Source: Gilliamella apicola
Lineage (GTDB): Bacteria > Pseudomonadota > Gammaproteobacteria > Enterobacterales > Orbaceae
NCBI RefSeq assembly: GCF_003202915.1
Contig: NZ_QGLP01000004.1
Span: 248,001-312,000, forward strand
DNA length: 64,000 nucleotides
Reading direction: 5' to 3'
Under the pieces are notes generated by a model. That model made no database searches, was not told the DNA's origin, and saw only the letters and a list, made by a program, of their open reading frames with translations. The translations under genes and the position numbers were made by a program. This document shows positions 29,246 through 38,971 of the stretch, piece by piece; the first letter of the stretch is position 1, and each line of letters begins with the position of its first letter.

Positions 29246-30553
29246 TTAGAGTCCTTGAGGAATTTCTATTGTTTCTAATTTTTTAATTACAAATATGTGT
29301 GCTAAAGCGCCGATTAAAGAAACCGCTGAAATATAACACATTGCATAAGCAAAACTGTTTGTATATTGTAGAATTAACCCCATGATAATTGGCGTAATTA
29401 TACCTGCACAGTTACCGGCAATATTGAAGAAACCACCAACAGTCCCCATGACTTTTGCCGGCACAATATCACTCAGTAAAACCCAACCAATATTGGCAAA
29501 GGCATTTGCAAAAAATGCAAAAGATAATAGTCCAATGGCTATAGCGGGATAATCTTCAAAGAAGTTAGCCAAACACATAACTCCAGCGAAGCCTAATCCT
29601 AAAATTGATGGTAATTTTCGAGAGAACGTTCTGCTTTTTCCTCTTTTCATTAATGCATCACTTACAAATCCACTGCATAGTAATCCAATCATCGCCATAA
29701 TATACGGGAACATTGCCCCAATACCTGCTTTAGAGATTGATAAATGTAAGCCTTTTTCAAGGTAGACAATGAACCAAGTAAGGAAGAAATAAAGGGTTGA
29801 ATTTAGGGCAAATTGAGCAATACATAACCCTAAAAAATTGCGTTGTTTTAATACATAACTAATCTCTTTCCATTCGACTTTTTCTTGTTTTTTCTTGGCT
29901 TGTCCTAGTCCGCCACCTTGCTTTATATAATCAATTTCTAGTTGATTCGTCCGTTTACTATCTAAAGGATCACGGTAACGGATTAACCAATAAATACCAA
30001 AGAGAATACCCACAACACCACAAACATAAAATGACATTTCCCAACCATAATTAGCGACAACAAAAGCTAAAATTGGTGTTAAACCCGCAAGGCCAATGTA
30101 CTGCGCACAAGCATAAAGTGCAGTTGCACTGGCTCTCTCTTGTGTTGGAAACCAAGTGGATATAATTTTAGTGTTCGCAGGAAAAGAAGGCGCTTCCGCT
30201 ACGCCTATCAATGATCTACAGAGTAATAAAAATAGGAATGATGATGCAGCTGTTGTGAAAATATGATTTGAAGCAATACCCATGAGTAGCGTGAATATAC
30301 TCCATAAAATAATTGCACAACCATATAATTTTCTTACTCCAATACGATCAAGTATATAGCCAACTGGTATTTGACTTAAAACATACGCCCAAGTAAACAT
30401 TGAAAAAAGAAGACCAAGTTGTGCCGGAGTTAACGAAAACTCGGCTTGAATACTAGTACCGGCTACGGATAAATTTGCTCTGTCCATATAGTTGATTGCT
30501 GTTACAATAAAAAGTAACACCAATACAAAATATCGAGATTTTGTTGCTTTCAT
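29246..30553 (-). CDS. MFS transporter, anion:cation symporter (GudP/GarP-like) family
   Basis: A 435-residue inner-membrane protein with 12 predicted helices. The N-terminal VTAINYMDRANLSVAGTSI, GYILDRIGVRKLYG and the helix 4-5 region RSLIGVAEAPSFPANTKI with WFPTQERASATALY are typical of the ACS family, which imports sugar acids such as glucarate, galactarate, galactonate or hexuronates. The substrate is not determined. It is the last gene of a three-gene operon with a TIM-barrel protein and a Gfo/Idh/MocA oxidoreductase (16- and 10-nt gaps). Confidence 0.85.
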   Translation of the reverse strand: MKATKSRYFVLVLLFIVTAINYMDRANLSVAGTSIQAEFSLTPAQLGLLFSMFTWAYVLSQIPVGYILDRIGVRKLYGCAIILWSIFTLLMGIASNHIFTTAASSFLFLLLCRSLIGVAEAPSFPANTKIISTWFPTQERASATALYACAQYIGLAGLTPILAFVVANYGWEMSFYVCGVVGILFGIYWLIRYRDPLDSKRTNQLEIDYIKQGGGLGQAKKKQEKVEWKEISYVLKQRNFLGLCIAQFALNSTLYFFLTWFIVYLEKGLHLSISKAGIGAMFPYIMAMIGLLCSGFVSDALMKRGKSRTFSRKLPSILGLGFAGVMCLANFFEDYPAIAIGLLSFAFFANAFANIGWVLLSDIVPAKVMGTVGGFFNIAGNCAGIITPIIMGLILQYTNSFAYAMCYISAVSLIGALAHIFVIKKLETIEIPQGL

Positions 30554-30569
30554 TTTTGTTCCTTGTTAA

Positions 30570-31457
30570 TTATAAATATTGTCCATTAGTTAAACAGTTA
30601 CAATGGCTCATGATTTGTTTCGTTGTTTGATAGGCCTGTGAAATTATCCATTCAGGTGTTTTTTCCCAATATTCAGGTCTAAAGGTTTCAATTGAAACCA
30701 TTCCTGTGTATCCCATCTCTTTTAAGGTGATTAGAAAATTGTTTAAATTGAGTACTCCTTCATCGCAAAAGCGACGTAGTGCTTGAGACAACTGTTCTTC
30801 GGGAGCATCGTCCCCATTATTTATATGAACGGCAAAAATTTTATTAACAGGAATTTGTTTTATTACTGAAAAATCATTCAAACGGTTGTATAAATAAAGA
30901 TTAAAAGAATCGATAACCAATCCAACATTGTCTTTGTTTACGGTTTTTACTATTTGCCAAGCTTGTTCAACAGTTCTTACCGAACTGCGATTAAAACCAA
31001 CCAATTCGAAGCAAAGTTTAATTCCATAAGGTTCGGCTAAATTTGATAAGTGAGATAAGATTCTTACTGAATTTTTGCAATTATCTTCCCATGAACCAAT
31101 AAATGGTCCTCCATTGGGATCTCTTTGTAATGGTGGAACTATAATAAAATATTCAGATCCAATTATTTGTGCTATTTCGCATCCCCAGATAAACTCGGCA
31201 ACTAAGTCTTGTTCTTGTTGGCTTTGCGTGCCATCAAATAGAGTTGGAAATGTATAAAGGGCATTTAATGCATGCGGTTTTAAGTTATTTTTTTCAAAAA
31301 AATGCTTTAATTCGTTTACATCATGTTCTTTCAAATATTCATGAAGCATATCTAATCTTAGTTCGATAAAATCAAAGCCATTTTTTTCACATAGGACTAA
31401 ATCTTTATCTACACTAGAACATTTCATGGCATTTGATTGATTATATCCAATTTTCAC
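30570..31457 (-). CDS. Sugar phosphate isomerase/epimerase-like TIM-barrel protein (AP endonuclease family 2)
   Basis: A 295-residue xylose-isomerase-like TIM barrel. Likely metal-binding acidic and His residues lie in LCFELVGFN, LVIDSFNLY, FAVHINNGDD and MVSIETFRP. Relatives include IolI/IolE of inositol catabolism and several 3-keto-sugar isomerases or lyases. In this operon it probably acts on a product of the adjacent dehydrogenase. A specific reaction cannot be assigned. Confidence 0.75.
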   Translation of the reverse strand: MKIGYNQSNAMKCSSVDKDLVLCEKNGFDFIELRLDMLHEYLKEHDVNELKHFFEKNNLKPHALNALYTFPTLFDGTQSQQEQDLVAEFIWGCEIAQIIGSEYFIIVPPLQRDPNGGPFIGSWEDNCKNSVRILSHLSNLAEPYGIKLCFELVGFNRSSVRTVEQAWQIVKTVNKDNVGLVIDSFNLYLYNRLNDFSVIKQIPVNKIFAVHINNGDDAPEEQLSQALRRFCDEGVLNLNNFLITLKEMGYTGMVSIETFRPEYWEKTPEWIISQAYQTTKQIMSHCNCLTNGQYL

Positions 31458-31467
31458 AATAGCACCC

Positions 31468-32550
31468 TTAATCTAGTGGAAACTTAATAACTTTATTGCT
31501 TTGGGTGCTACGATAAATAGCTTCAATCAGCTCAACTGTTTTTAAACCAGCGAGACCATCAATTAAAGGGGGAGTATCGTTTATTAATGAATCAAGAAAA
31601 TCTTCAATTTGAAGTTGATGATAATAGTACATTGAATCTACACTATTAAAAAAGTCACAATCTTCTTTTTTCCATATTGGTAATTGATCTTCCTCTCCTT
31701 GAATCGTCCATAAGTCATTATATGGCGGCTCAGTAATTGAAGACACCCCAGCAATAAACATTGCACCGCCGTCGGTTTGTACTCCAATAGAAGCACCATT
31801 TTCTCCATGTACATGCACTTTTCCATAGAGTGCAGGATTTTGTGAATTACTTACTAACACATTACCTATACCGCCATTTTTGAATTTAATGATAGCAACA
31901 GCTGTATCTTCAACTTCGATATAGGAATGATTTAGGTTTTTCCATAATCCATAAACCTCTTCAACTTCACCCATGTACCATAAAAGTAAATCAAGTTGAT
32001 GAGGAGCTTGATTGACTAGAACGCCTCCGCCTTCACCTTGCCATGTTCCTCTCCAAGGATCGCTTTCGTAATAAGCTTTATCACGCCAACCTAACATGGT
32101 TACGGTGCCAATTATTGGCTTACCAATTTTTCCATCATCAATCGCTTGTTTCATTCTTAAACATGGTCTATAAAAACGACGTTGGCACACGGTGCCTATT
32201 TTGGCGTTACCTTTTTGGGCTGCAGATAATATTGCCTGTGAGTCAGCTAAATTTGATGCTAAAGGTTTCTCGACTAAAATATGGCATCCCAAATTGGTTG
32301 CAGCTATGGCCACGGATGCATGGATAGGGTGAGGAGTACAAATACTAAGCATCTCAATCCCTTCATTTATAATCATTTGCTCAACATTATCATAGGCTTT
32401 AACACCATATTGTTTTGCAAACTCTTGCGCTCGTGCCAGATTTTGATCACAGACAGCTATAAATTTAGATTGTTTTAAATTCATCAATGCTTTTGCGTGA
32501 AAGTGTCCTACTTTTCCACAACCAACAAGAGCTGTTTTTAAGTTTTCCAT
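31468..32550 (-). CDS. Gfo/Idh/MocA-family oxidoreductase
   Basis: A 360-residue NAD(P)-dependent sugar or polyol oxidoreductase. The Rossmann motif is ALVGCGKVGHFHAKAL at the N terminus. HILVEKPLASN carries the family EKP with its catalytic Lys. GGGVLVNQAPHQLDLLLWYMGEV holds the conserved His/Asp region. It is first in an operon with a TIM-barrel isomerase and an ACS-type importer, which suggests oxidation of an imported sugar, sugar acid or cyclitol. A GntR/LacI-type palindrome sits immediately upstream. Confidence 0.82.
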   Translation of the reverse strand: MENLKTALVGCGKVGHFHAKALMNLKQSKFIAVCDQNLARAQEFAKQYGVKAYDNVEQMIINEGIEMLSICTPHPIHASVAIAATNLGCHILVEKPLASNLADSQAILSAAQKGNAKIGTVCQRRFYRPCLRMKQAIDDGKIGKPIIGTVTMLGWRDKAYYESDPWRGTWQGEGGGVLVNQAPHQLDLLLWYMGEVEEVYGLWKNLNHSYIEVEDTAVAIIKFKNGGIGNVLVSNSQNPALYGKVHVHGENGASIGVQTDGGAMFIAGVSSITEPPYNDLWTIQGEEDQLPIWKKEDCDFFNSVDSMYYYHQLQIEDFLDSLINDTPPLIDGLAGLKTVELIEAIYRSTQSNKVIKFPLD

Positions 32551-32566
32551 TTAATAAAATCCTCTA

Positions 32567-32582
32567 ATGTTACTGGTAACTA
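32567..32582. promoter_or_regulatory. Putative LacI/GntR-type operator
   Basis: ATGTTACTGGTAACTA resembles the operator of the LacI-family gluconate regulators GntR and IdnR (ATGTTAC-N2-GTAACAT type). It is 17 bp upstream of the oxidoreductase start codon, where a bound repressor would block transcription. No LacI-family gene is encoded in this window. Confidence 0.5.
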
Positions 32583-32641
32583 ATTAAGTCATAAAAATGA
32601 ATTAATTTTCTTCATTATAAGGTTAATCAGATAATAAATTA

Positions 32642-32657
32642 TTTGATACCGGTCACA
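32642..32657. promoter_or_regulatory. Candidate CRP site for the oxidoreductase operon
   Basis: TTTGA-TACCGG-TCACA has one perfect half-site and one half-site with a single mismatch at the correct spacing, about 100 bp upstream of the operon. Support is moderate only. Confidence 0.4.
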
Positions 32658-33007
32658 TTTTCAGAACAATTATTGCTTATTTCGCAGATTAGAGATTAAA
32701 GGGTAATCTATAAGCTATTATTTTTTGTCTTTAAAGAGAATAAAAATACCTCAATGACCAATCATTAATTATCAAGAATCTCTAAAAAAGAAACAGAAAA
32801 AATAAATTGAAAAATAGTTGAAGAATATGCAGAATGGTTAAAGTTTAGGGCATAAGTGATAAATTGCCTGATAAGTAGTTTCTCTAGATTCAAAATAATC
32901 ATTTCAATAATAAGAATGTTCATTATTTATGTATCCATTTCTACTCTAAAAAGAGATTTACCCAAGTAACGCTATTTCAACATTAATTATCATTGATTGG
33001 AGCCATT

Positions 33008-33652
33008 ATGAATATCGTCGAAATTTCGCAAAAACGTTATACAACTAAACATTATGATAAAAGTAAAAAGATTCCTAAAGATAAAATTGAACAGTTACTA
33101 ACTGTATTAAGAAATAGTCCTTCGTCGGTAAACTCACAGCCTTGGCATTTTTATATTATTGATAATGATGCCGCTAAAAATAAAATTTTACCGGCCATTG
33201 CAGAGTTCAATCAACCGCGAGTGACCGATTCTTCGCATACTATTTTATTTTGTATTAAAGCACCTTTAGAAGATGCGCATTTAGTTAACTTACTTAATCA
33301 AGAAGAGAAAGATGGCAGATTGCCATCATCTGAGCTTAAGCAAACTCAGGATGAATCAAGGCGTTATTTTGTCACTAAAAATAGCAAAACCGTTGAGTCT
33401 CAACAATGTTGGGAAGGTAAACAGACTTACTTGGCTTTAGGGCAATTACTTTTTGCTGCTGCGGCAATTGGTGTTGATTCAACGCCTATCGAAGGATTTG
33501 ATTGTGATAAAATGGATGAGATTTTAGATTTAAAACGCAAAGGGTTAAAAAGCTTAGTCATTGCGACATTAGGTTATCGCTCTGAAAATGACGGTAATGC
33601 CCATAGACCAAAATCACGTTTACCAGAAGAACAAATCTTCACTTTTTTATAA
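33008..33652 (+). CDS. nfsB: Oxygen-insensitive NAD(P)H nitroreductase / dihydropteridine reductase
   Basis: A 214-residue FMN-dependent nitroreductase close to E. coli NfsB (217). It starts MNIVEISQKRYTTKHYD, with NSQPWHF as the FMN-contacting motif. The C-terminal half has LALGQLLFAAAAIGVDSTPIEGFD. The enzyme reduces nitroaromatics, quinones and dihydropteridine. The ATG at 33008 has GGAG upstream; the open frame extends five more codons to a TTG that I reject. It is a single gene with its own terminator. Confidence 0.93.
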   Translation: MNIVEISQKRYTTKHYDKSKKIPKDKIEQLLTVLRNSPSSVNSQPWHFYIIDNDAAKNKILPAIAEFNQPRVTDSSHTILFCIKAPLEDAHLVNLLNQEEKDGRLPSSELKQTQDESRRYFVTKNSKTVESQQCWEGKQTYLALGQLLFAAAAIGVDSTPIEGFDCDKMDEILDLKRKGLKSLVIATLGYRSENDGNAHRPKSRLPEEQIFTFL

Positions 33653-33666
33653 CAAATTACCGCTAT

Positions 33667-33700
33667 AACTTATCCCACCAGATGAACAGTGGGGTAAGTT
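33667..33700 (+). terminator. nfsB terminator hairpin
   Basis: AACTTATCCCAC (33667-33678) pairs with GTGGGGTAAGTT (33689-33700) in 12 bp, including one U-G pair that exists only in plus-strand RNA. That points to nfsB rather than the convergent gene. The following T-tract is poor. Confidence 0.55.
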
Positions 33701-33708
33701 TACGAGTG

Positions 33709-34578
33709 TTATTTTAAATAAAAATTATTATATTGCATTAGTTTATCTTCAAGAACTTGTCGTTGTTGGGATGTAAAATCCTCGTTATAAAATAGATAAC
33801 CACTATTACAATTTATAATAAACAGATAACCTTTTTTTACCTTTCTTATTTTGTGTAATTGATCATACTTTATAACAGTAGTACTTAATTGGGTTTTAGC
33901 TGTCATTGTAAATCTATCTTCATAAAAAATGACCTTCGAACAAATAAAAATTTTATTACTTGTTTTACACCAATTTTCAGCTGAAAATTTCAAACCAGGT
34001 TTGATACTGAAGTAGATTGCAATTGAATATATAATTGTAATACAAACGAAAAATAATGCATGGCTAGAATCTTTTATTAAAAAATAGCACGGTAAAAACA
34101 TTACAAGTATATAAATAGGAGTCATTATAGATTTTTTAAACAATAAATAATAAAAGCAATAATAGATTCTATTAATATCCATTTTATAGTTGTTTATCTC
34201 TGCTATTTGGTTTTCTAAATTTTTTCCTAAATAATCACATAAAAAATCATGAATAATTTCTAGTTCATCTGATTTGAAAGACTGTTGACTAACAAAATAA
34301 GAATCTTGATTATTGATAAAAAATAAATAGCCGTTTTCAGTTTTATTAATGCAATATAAATCTTGATAGTAGAAAGTGTTGATTTCATTTTTATCTTTAT
34401 TAAAAATGACTAATTTTTCATTATTAAACGACATAGTAAAGTGTCGCATATTATCTGGTGTTGAATCATTCAATTTTTGTGCGAACTCATGGTCTAATAC
34501 GCCATATTTTGCATAATAAGCATCTAACCAATACTGGGTATTAACATAATATTCAATAACTACAGTTTGTTTTTCCAT
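33709..34578 (-). CDS. YcxB-like membrane protein with duplicated domain
   Basis: A 289-residue protein of unknown function. Two membrane helices (about residues 151-168 and 173-192) separate two cytoplasmic regions that resemble each other. Residues about 54-112 (ENGYLFFINNQDSYFV) match residues about 222-280 (KKGYLFIINCNSGYLF). The second corresponds to the YcxB-like C-terminal domain of small bacterial membrane proteins. The duplication is visible by eye. It is convergent with nfsB and not in an operon. No catalytic motif is seen. Confidence 0.6.
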   Translation of the reverse strand: MEKQTVVIEYYVNTQYWLDAYYAKYGVLDHEFAQKLNDSTPDNMRHFTMSFNNEKLVIFNKDKNEINTFYYQDLYCINKTENGYLFFINNQDSYFVSQQSFKSDELEIIHDFLCDYLGKNLENQIAEINNYKMDINRIYYCFYYLLFKKSIMTPIYILVMFLPCYFLIKDSSHALFFVCITIIYSIAIYFSIKPGLKFSAENWCKTSNKIFICSKVIFYEDRFTMTAKTQLSTTVIKYDQLHKIRKVKKGYLFIINCNSGYLFYNEDFTSQQRQVLEDKLMQYNNFYLK

Positions 34579-34799
34579 TTTATTCCTTATAAATTATTTA
34601 GTATGCTTATACAGATTTTTCAATAAACAATCATATATTAATTGAATATTGAATTATATATTAGTTGATAGTCATTCTATATTTATAACATAATTCATAA
34701 ATAACCCTAGACCACACAGCTAGAATCATTACAATATACGGCATCAATCACATAGCAATACTATTTGCTAGTTTTAATCAATTAAACGGATAATGTTTT

Positions 34800-36467
34800 A
34801 TGGCGCAATATGTCTATACCATGAACCGCGTGGGGAAGATTGTTCCTCCTAAACGCTATATTTTGAAAGATATCTCTTTAAGTTTTTTTCCGGGAGCTAA
34901 AATTGGTGTTCTTGGCTTAAATGGAGCAGGTAAGTCTACATTACTACGCATTATGGCCGGAGTAGATACCGAGATTGAAGGTGAAGCTCGCCCACAACCG
35001 GGTATTAAAATCGGTTATTTACCTCAAGAACCTAAACTTGATCCTAAACAGACTGTACGTGAAGCAATTGAACAGGCTGTTGGCGATGCTAAAAACGCTT
35101 TGGCTAGGTTAGATGAAGTCTATGCGGCTTATGCCGATCCTGATGCTGATTTTGATAAATTAGCTAAAGAACAAGCCGAGCTTGAAGCAATAATTCAATC
35201 GCAAGATGCCCACAATCTTGATAACCAATTAGAGCGTGCAGCTGATGCTTTACGTTTACCTGATTGGGATGCGAAAATTGAAAATTTATCTGGTGGTGAG
35301 CGTCGCCGCGTTGCTATCTGTCAATTATTGCTTGAAAAACCAGATATGTTATTAATTGACGAACCAACCAACCATTTGGATGCTGAATCGGTTGCTTGGT
35401 TAGAGCGTTTTTTACATGATTATGAAGGTACAGTGGTTGCTGTTACCCATGACCGTTACTTCTTAGATAATGTTGCCGGTTGGATTTTAGAACTTGACCG
35501 CGGTGAAGGGATCCCATGGGAAGGAAATTACTCATCTTGGCTTGAACAGAAAGATCAGCGATTAGCTCAAGAAGCGGCAACCGAATCAGCGCGTCGTAAA
35601 TCAATTGAAAAAGAGTTGGAATGGGTACGGCAAAATCCAAAAGGTCGTCAAGCAAAAAGCAAAGCACGGTTAGCGCGTTTTGAAGAATTAAACAGTAATG
35701 ATTACCAGAAACGTAATGAAACCAATGAACTCTTTATTCCATCTGGGCAACGTTTAGGTGATAAAGTTATCGAAGTGGCTAATTTAACCAAATCATATGG
35801 TGATCGCGTATTGATTGATAACCTCTCATTTAGCATTCCTAAAGGGGCAATCGTTGGTATTATTGGACCTAATGGTGCCGGTAAATCAACGCTATTTAGA
35901 ATGTTATCAGGTAAAGAACAACCGGATTCAGGCACTATTACTTTAGGTGATACCGTCCAACTTGCTTCTGTCGATCAGTTCCGCGATAGTATGGATGATA
36001 AAAAAACCGTTTGGGATGAAATTTCTAATGGTCAAGATATCATGCGTATCGGTAATTTCGAAATTCCAAGCCGTGCTTATGTTGGTCGCTTTAATTTTAA
36101 AGGGGTCGATCAGCAAAAACGTGTGGGTGAACTATCAGGTGGTGAGCGCGGACGTGTGCATTTAGCTAAATTATTACAAGTTGGTGGTAATGTACTATTA
36201 CTTGATGAACCGACCAATGATCTTGATGTCGAAACCTTGCGTGCGTTGGAAAATGCCTTATTAGAGTTCCCGGGCTGTGCTTTAGTGATTTCACATGACC
36301 GATGGTTCTTAGACCGTATCGCCACTCATATTTTAGATTACCAAGACGAAGGGCATGTTGAGTTCTTTGAAGGTAACTTTACCGAATATGAAGAGTGGAA
36401 AAAACGCACTTTAGGGGCAGAAGCACTTGAACCTAAACGTGCTAAATATAAACGAATTGCCAAATAG
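34800..36467 (+). CDS. ettA: Energy-dependent translational throttle protein EttA
   Basis: A 555-residue ABC-F ATPase, exactly the length of E. coli EttA. It has two ABC modules: Walker A LGLNGAGKST and GPNGAGKST, signatures [10 protein letters not shown] and LSGGERGRVH, and Walker B ending LLIDEPTNHLD and LLLDEPTNDLD. The linker contains the arm and the basic RQNPKGRQAKSKARLARFEE segment. It binds the ribosomal E site and couples translation elongation to the ATP/ADP ratio. Confidence 0.97.
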   Translation: MAQYVYTMNRVGKIVPPKRYILKDISLSFFPGAKIGVLGLNGAGKSTLLRIMAGVDTEIEGEARPQPGIKIGYLPQEPKLDPKQTVREAIEQAVGDAKNALARLDEVYAAYADPDADFDKLAKEQAELEAIIQSQDAHNLDNQLERAADALRLPDWDAKIENLSGGERRRVAICQLLLEKPDMLLIDEPTNHLDAESVAWLERFLHDYEGTVVAVTHDRYFLDNVAGWILELDRGEGIPWEGNYSSWLEQKDQRLAQEAATESARRKSIEKELEWVRQNPKGRQAKSKARLARFEELNSNDYQKRNETNELFIPSGQRLGDKVIEVANLTKSYGDRVLIDNLSFSIPKGAIVGIIGPNGAGKSTLFRMLSGKEQPDSGTITLGDTVQLASVDQFRDSMDDKKTVWDEISNGQDIMRIGNFEIPSRAYVGRFNFKGVDQQKRVGELSGGERGRVHLAKLLQVGGNVLLLDEPTNDLDVETLRALENALLEFPGCALVISHDRWFLDRIATHILDYQDEGHVEFFEGNFTEYEEWKKRTLGAEALEPKRAKYKRIAK

Positions 36468-36474
36468 CTTTATA

Positions 36475-36509
36475 AAAAAATTCCGCCGATAATTATCGGC
36501 GGTTTTTTT
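36475..36509. terminator. Bidirectional terminator between ettA and the YbjD-like gene
   Basis: CCGCCGAT, an AATT loop and ATCGGCGG (36483-36502) are flanked by an A-run on the left and seven T on the right. Both convergent genes would be terminated here. Confidence 0.9.
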
Positions 36510-36529
36510 ATTACTAAATAAAAAAGAAT

Positions 36530-38152
36530 TTACAGCAAGGATTTGGATGTCTTAACCAACTTAGCGAAAGTATCGGTTAATAATCGAGGAATTGCTGTGG
36601 CACCACGCGCTTTAGCATCATCACAAACCGCAATCGCTAAATCGGGCTTTGAACTTTTGTGGATCGCTTTTTGAATAATTTTCGGTACTGACATATCAAT
36701 ATGGGCAACAGTATTATAAGCAGCTAACTTGTATACGTGACTAAAACCATGTTTAAATAGAAAGTTTTCAATGTCGCGGGCCGGCAATACGGTGATATAA
36801 TCATTTAAATTTTCACCTGGTGCACATTGTGATTGTACCGTCTGAGCATATTTTTTACCTGCCATATCACCATCAGTAATCACATACCAACGAATACCCA
36901 TTCTATTCGCATAGTGAATTAATGGTTTTAAACCACACTGCGCAAATTCCAACAACTGAATACCTTCCGAACTTAAGTGATAGCCGCTTTGTTCGGCAAG
37001 CTCTCTAAGTAACCAAACTTCAGTTTCACCTTCAACCAACAACCAACAACGGGCAAATAGTGCAGTTGGGCGTCGATAAAGTACATGGAATAAAATGCGT
37101 CGACTATCGCCAACACTTAACGAATGAGGGGCAATATACTTACTGACAATTTGTTCGGGTTGGCGAATTAATCGGTAAATACTCTCTAAAGGAAACAGAG
37201 AGACTAAATCACTTGAGTTGGAAGTAATAATTTTTTGCGAAGGTAAATTTTTTAATAAACGAAAGCCAACCGAGAGAATAATTGGATGTAACTGACTTTC
37301 GGGTTCTTCTAAAACTAGAATTGGTACTGAACTGTGAGAGAGAGGGTTATCACCTTTAGCATTAACAATCGACCCAAATATACCTAAAAGTGCGGTGCGA
37401 AGATAATCATTATCTAAATCATCTAAGACATTATTGATTCGTTCGAGCGAATTCCAATCTTCGGTTTTTGGACTACTTTTTTGTGCTAATTTTTTATAGT
37501 TAGATCGTTGTTGAGAATCAACAAAATAGTATGCTAATAATGAACGTGCTGCTTGTAATCCCCGATTAAGCTCATCCTGACTTAATTGTGCCGAATGTGC
37601 TTTTAATTGTTCAGATAGTTGATCAATAAAGTATTGAGATAATGGCTCATTAGTGACAGGTAAATCCTTGGCATTAACTGAATTTTTAAGCGGCATGACT
37701 GGATTTAAATTAATTAAAATAGCGATCAATAATTTGACATTATCCAGTTTTAACGGTTGCTCATATTCATTCAACAAATTATGCGCGGTGATAATATTGC
37801 CACCACTTTTTTCAGCACTGATTTGATAAGCAATTCGATATAAACCATCGGATGTTGAACGATAACTAGCGACTTGCAATGGTTGATAGGCTTGCTCATT
37901 TAATTGATTTACATAAGATTCACAATAGACAACATTTATTGAGATATGATTACCATCATCATTATCATGGTAGAAATCTGATTCGACAAATTGATAAAAT
38001 TTATTATCTAATGTAAGCAGCTTTAAAGCGCTAAGTAAGCTTGATTTACCCCATTGATTTTCACCAATCAGCACGCTAGATTTAGCATTAAGTTTCAATG
38101 AAAGTTGCTTAATTCCTCTAAATCCTTTGATATCAATTTGTTCAATAAACAT
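36530..38152 (-). CDS. ybjD: OLD-family ATP-dependent endonuclease-like protein (YbjD type)
   Basis: A 540-residue AAA ATPase with a C-terminal TOPRIM-type region, collinear with E. coli YbjD (552, DUF2813). It starts MFIEQIDIKGFRGIKQL; Walker A is IGENQWGKSSLL, and the Walker B/signature area is ILVLEEPESQLHP. The TOPRIM acidic residues are in LLVEGETEVWLL and VITDGDMAGKKYA. OLD proteins cleave DNA in an ATP-coupled way and some act in phage defence, but chromosomal YbjD has no firm role. It is upstream of, and separated by a hairpin from, ettA. Confidence 0.85.
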   Translation of the reverse strand: MFIEQIDIKGFRGIKQLSLKLNAKSSVLIGENQWGKSSLLSALKLLTLDNKFYQFVESDFYHDNDDGNHISINVVYCESYVNQLNEQAYQPLQVASYRSTSDGLYRIAYQISAEKSGGNIITAHNLLNEYEQPLKLDNVKLLIAILINLNPVMPLKNSVNAKDLPVTNEPLSQYFIDQLSEQLKAHSAQLSQDELNRGLQAARSLLAYYFVDSQQRSNYKKLAQKSSPKTEDWNSLERINNVLDDLDNDYLRTALLGIFGSIVNAKGDNPLSHSSVPILVLEEPESQLHPIILSVGFRLLKNLPSQKIITSNSSDLVSLFPLESIYRLIRQPEQIVSKYIAPHSLSVGDSRRILFHVLYRRPTALFARCWLLVEGETEVWLLRELAEQSGYHLSSEGIQLLEFAQCGLKPLIHYANRMGIRWYVITDGDMAGKKYAQTVQSQCAPGENLNDYITVLPARDIENFLFKHGFSHVYKLAAYNTVAHIDMSVPKIIQKAIHKSSKPDLAIAVCDDAKARGATAIPRLLTDTFAKLVKTSKSLL

Positions 38153-38167
38153 GTCATGTCCTTATGG

Positions 38168-38971
38168 TTAAAGATGATACTTTTCAGTTCGTTTCGCAAT
38201 ACGCTCAGCTTTATGTTTAGCACTTGCAATTAATTCATCTTCATCTCGCAAAATGGCTTTAATCGGTTTCTTAAAATAGGCTCTTAAAAAACGCCAAATA
38301 TCTCGCTGAGTTAATCCAATATTGATTGATGAAAAGTAAAGTCCAATTAAATCTTTATCACGCCAACGGGTAGGAACTTTATCGCGTGTTTGTGCTCGAT
38401 GGAGATCAATCACCGAAAGTTTGATTTGCTGGTTATTTTTCAGTAGAGGTAAATCCAACAAGAAATGACACAAATAACAATCACGATGATTGACTCCCGC
38501 GCCATGCATTTTAGCTGTCATATCAGCTAAATAAATAGTTAACGCTCGTTTTAAATGATAACTAGGTGGATTAGTTAACCATGACCTAGTGAAATCTTCT
38601 AAACTGATAGTAGGATTAAGGTCTTTGGTAATAATAAAAGAGTGTCGGGTCAGTGGATTTAATCCTTTGCGTCCAAATGCTCGGCCGTCCATCGTATTCA
38701 CGCCAGCTTGCTCTAAACGATGAATCGCATCCCACTCTTGTTTCGCATCTAAAACTGGTAAGCGTAGCGAAATCAGATTTTTTACAATTTCTTTAACCGT
38801 TGTGCCACGATGAAATTTAATAAAATAGGATTGGCCATCTAATTGAAAATTTAGAGTTTTGCGTTGTTTAACAGCACGATAAACTTTACCTGAAATCAAT
38901 TCAACTTCGGTAAAGGGATCTTTACCTTGCCATAATTCTTTGAATGGTGATTTAAGTTTTACTTCATTCAT
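38168..38971 (-). CDS. rfaP: Lipopolysaccharide core heptose(I) kinase
   Basis: A 267-residue kinase-fold enzyme (E. coli WaaP/RfaP 265) that phosphorylates heptose I of the LPS inner core in the cytoplasm. Key segments are the ATP-binding [22 protein letters not shown], the catalytic [10 protein letters not shown] and the Asp of [10 protein letters not shown]. Its start overlaps the rfaG stop by 8 nt (ATGAATGA), so the two are translationally coupled. Confidence 0.95.
   Translation of the reverse strand: MNEVKLKSPFKELWQGKDPFTEVELISGKVYRAVKQRKTLNFQLDGQSYFIKFHRGTTVKEIVKNLISLRLPVLDAKQEWDAIHRLEQAGVNTMDGRAFGRKGLNPLTRHSFIITKDLNPTISLEDFTRSWLTNPPSYHLKRALTIYLADMTAKMHGAGVNHRDCYLCHFLLDLPLLKNNQQIKLSVIDLHRAQTRDKVPTRWRDKDLIGLYFSSINIGLTQRDIWRFLRAYFKKPIKAILRDEDELIASAKHKAERIAKRTEKYHL

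Larger units (their letters stand above)
32551..33007. other. Divergent regulatory region between the oxidoreductase operon and nfsB
   Basis: This gap of about 457 nt contains no credible ORF. It has a GTTAC-TG-GTAAC palindrome at 32569-32580 and a CRP-like site at 32642-32657, both nearer the minus-strand operon. The remainder is AT-rich, and the nfsB promoter cannot be placed with confidence. Confidence 0.5.

Noticed and set aside
36530-38152. YbjD-like OLD ATPase as part of a phage-defence system (Gabija-like)
   Set aside because: No adjacent UvrD-like helicase or other defence gene; it matches the chromosomal YbjD family and sits among housekeeping and LPS genes.
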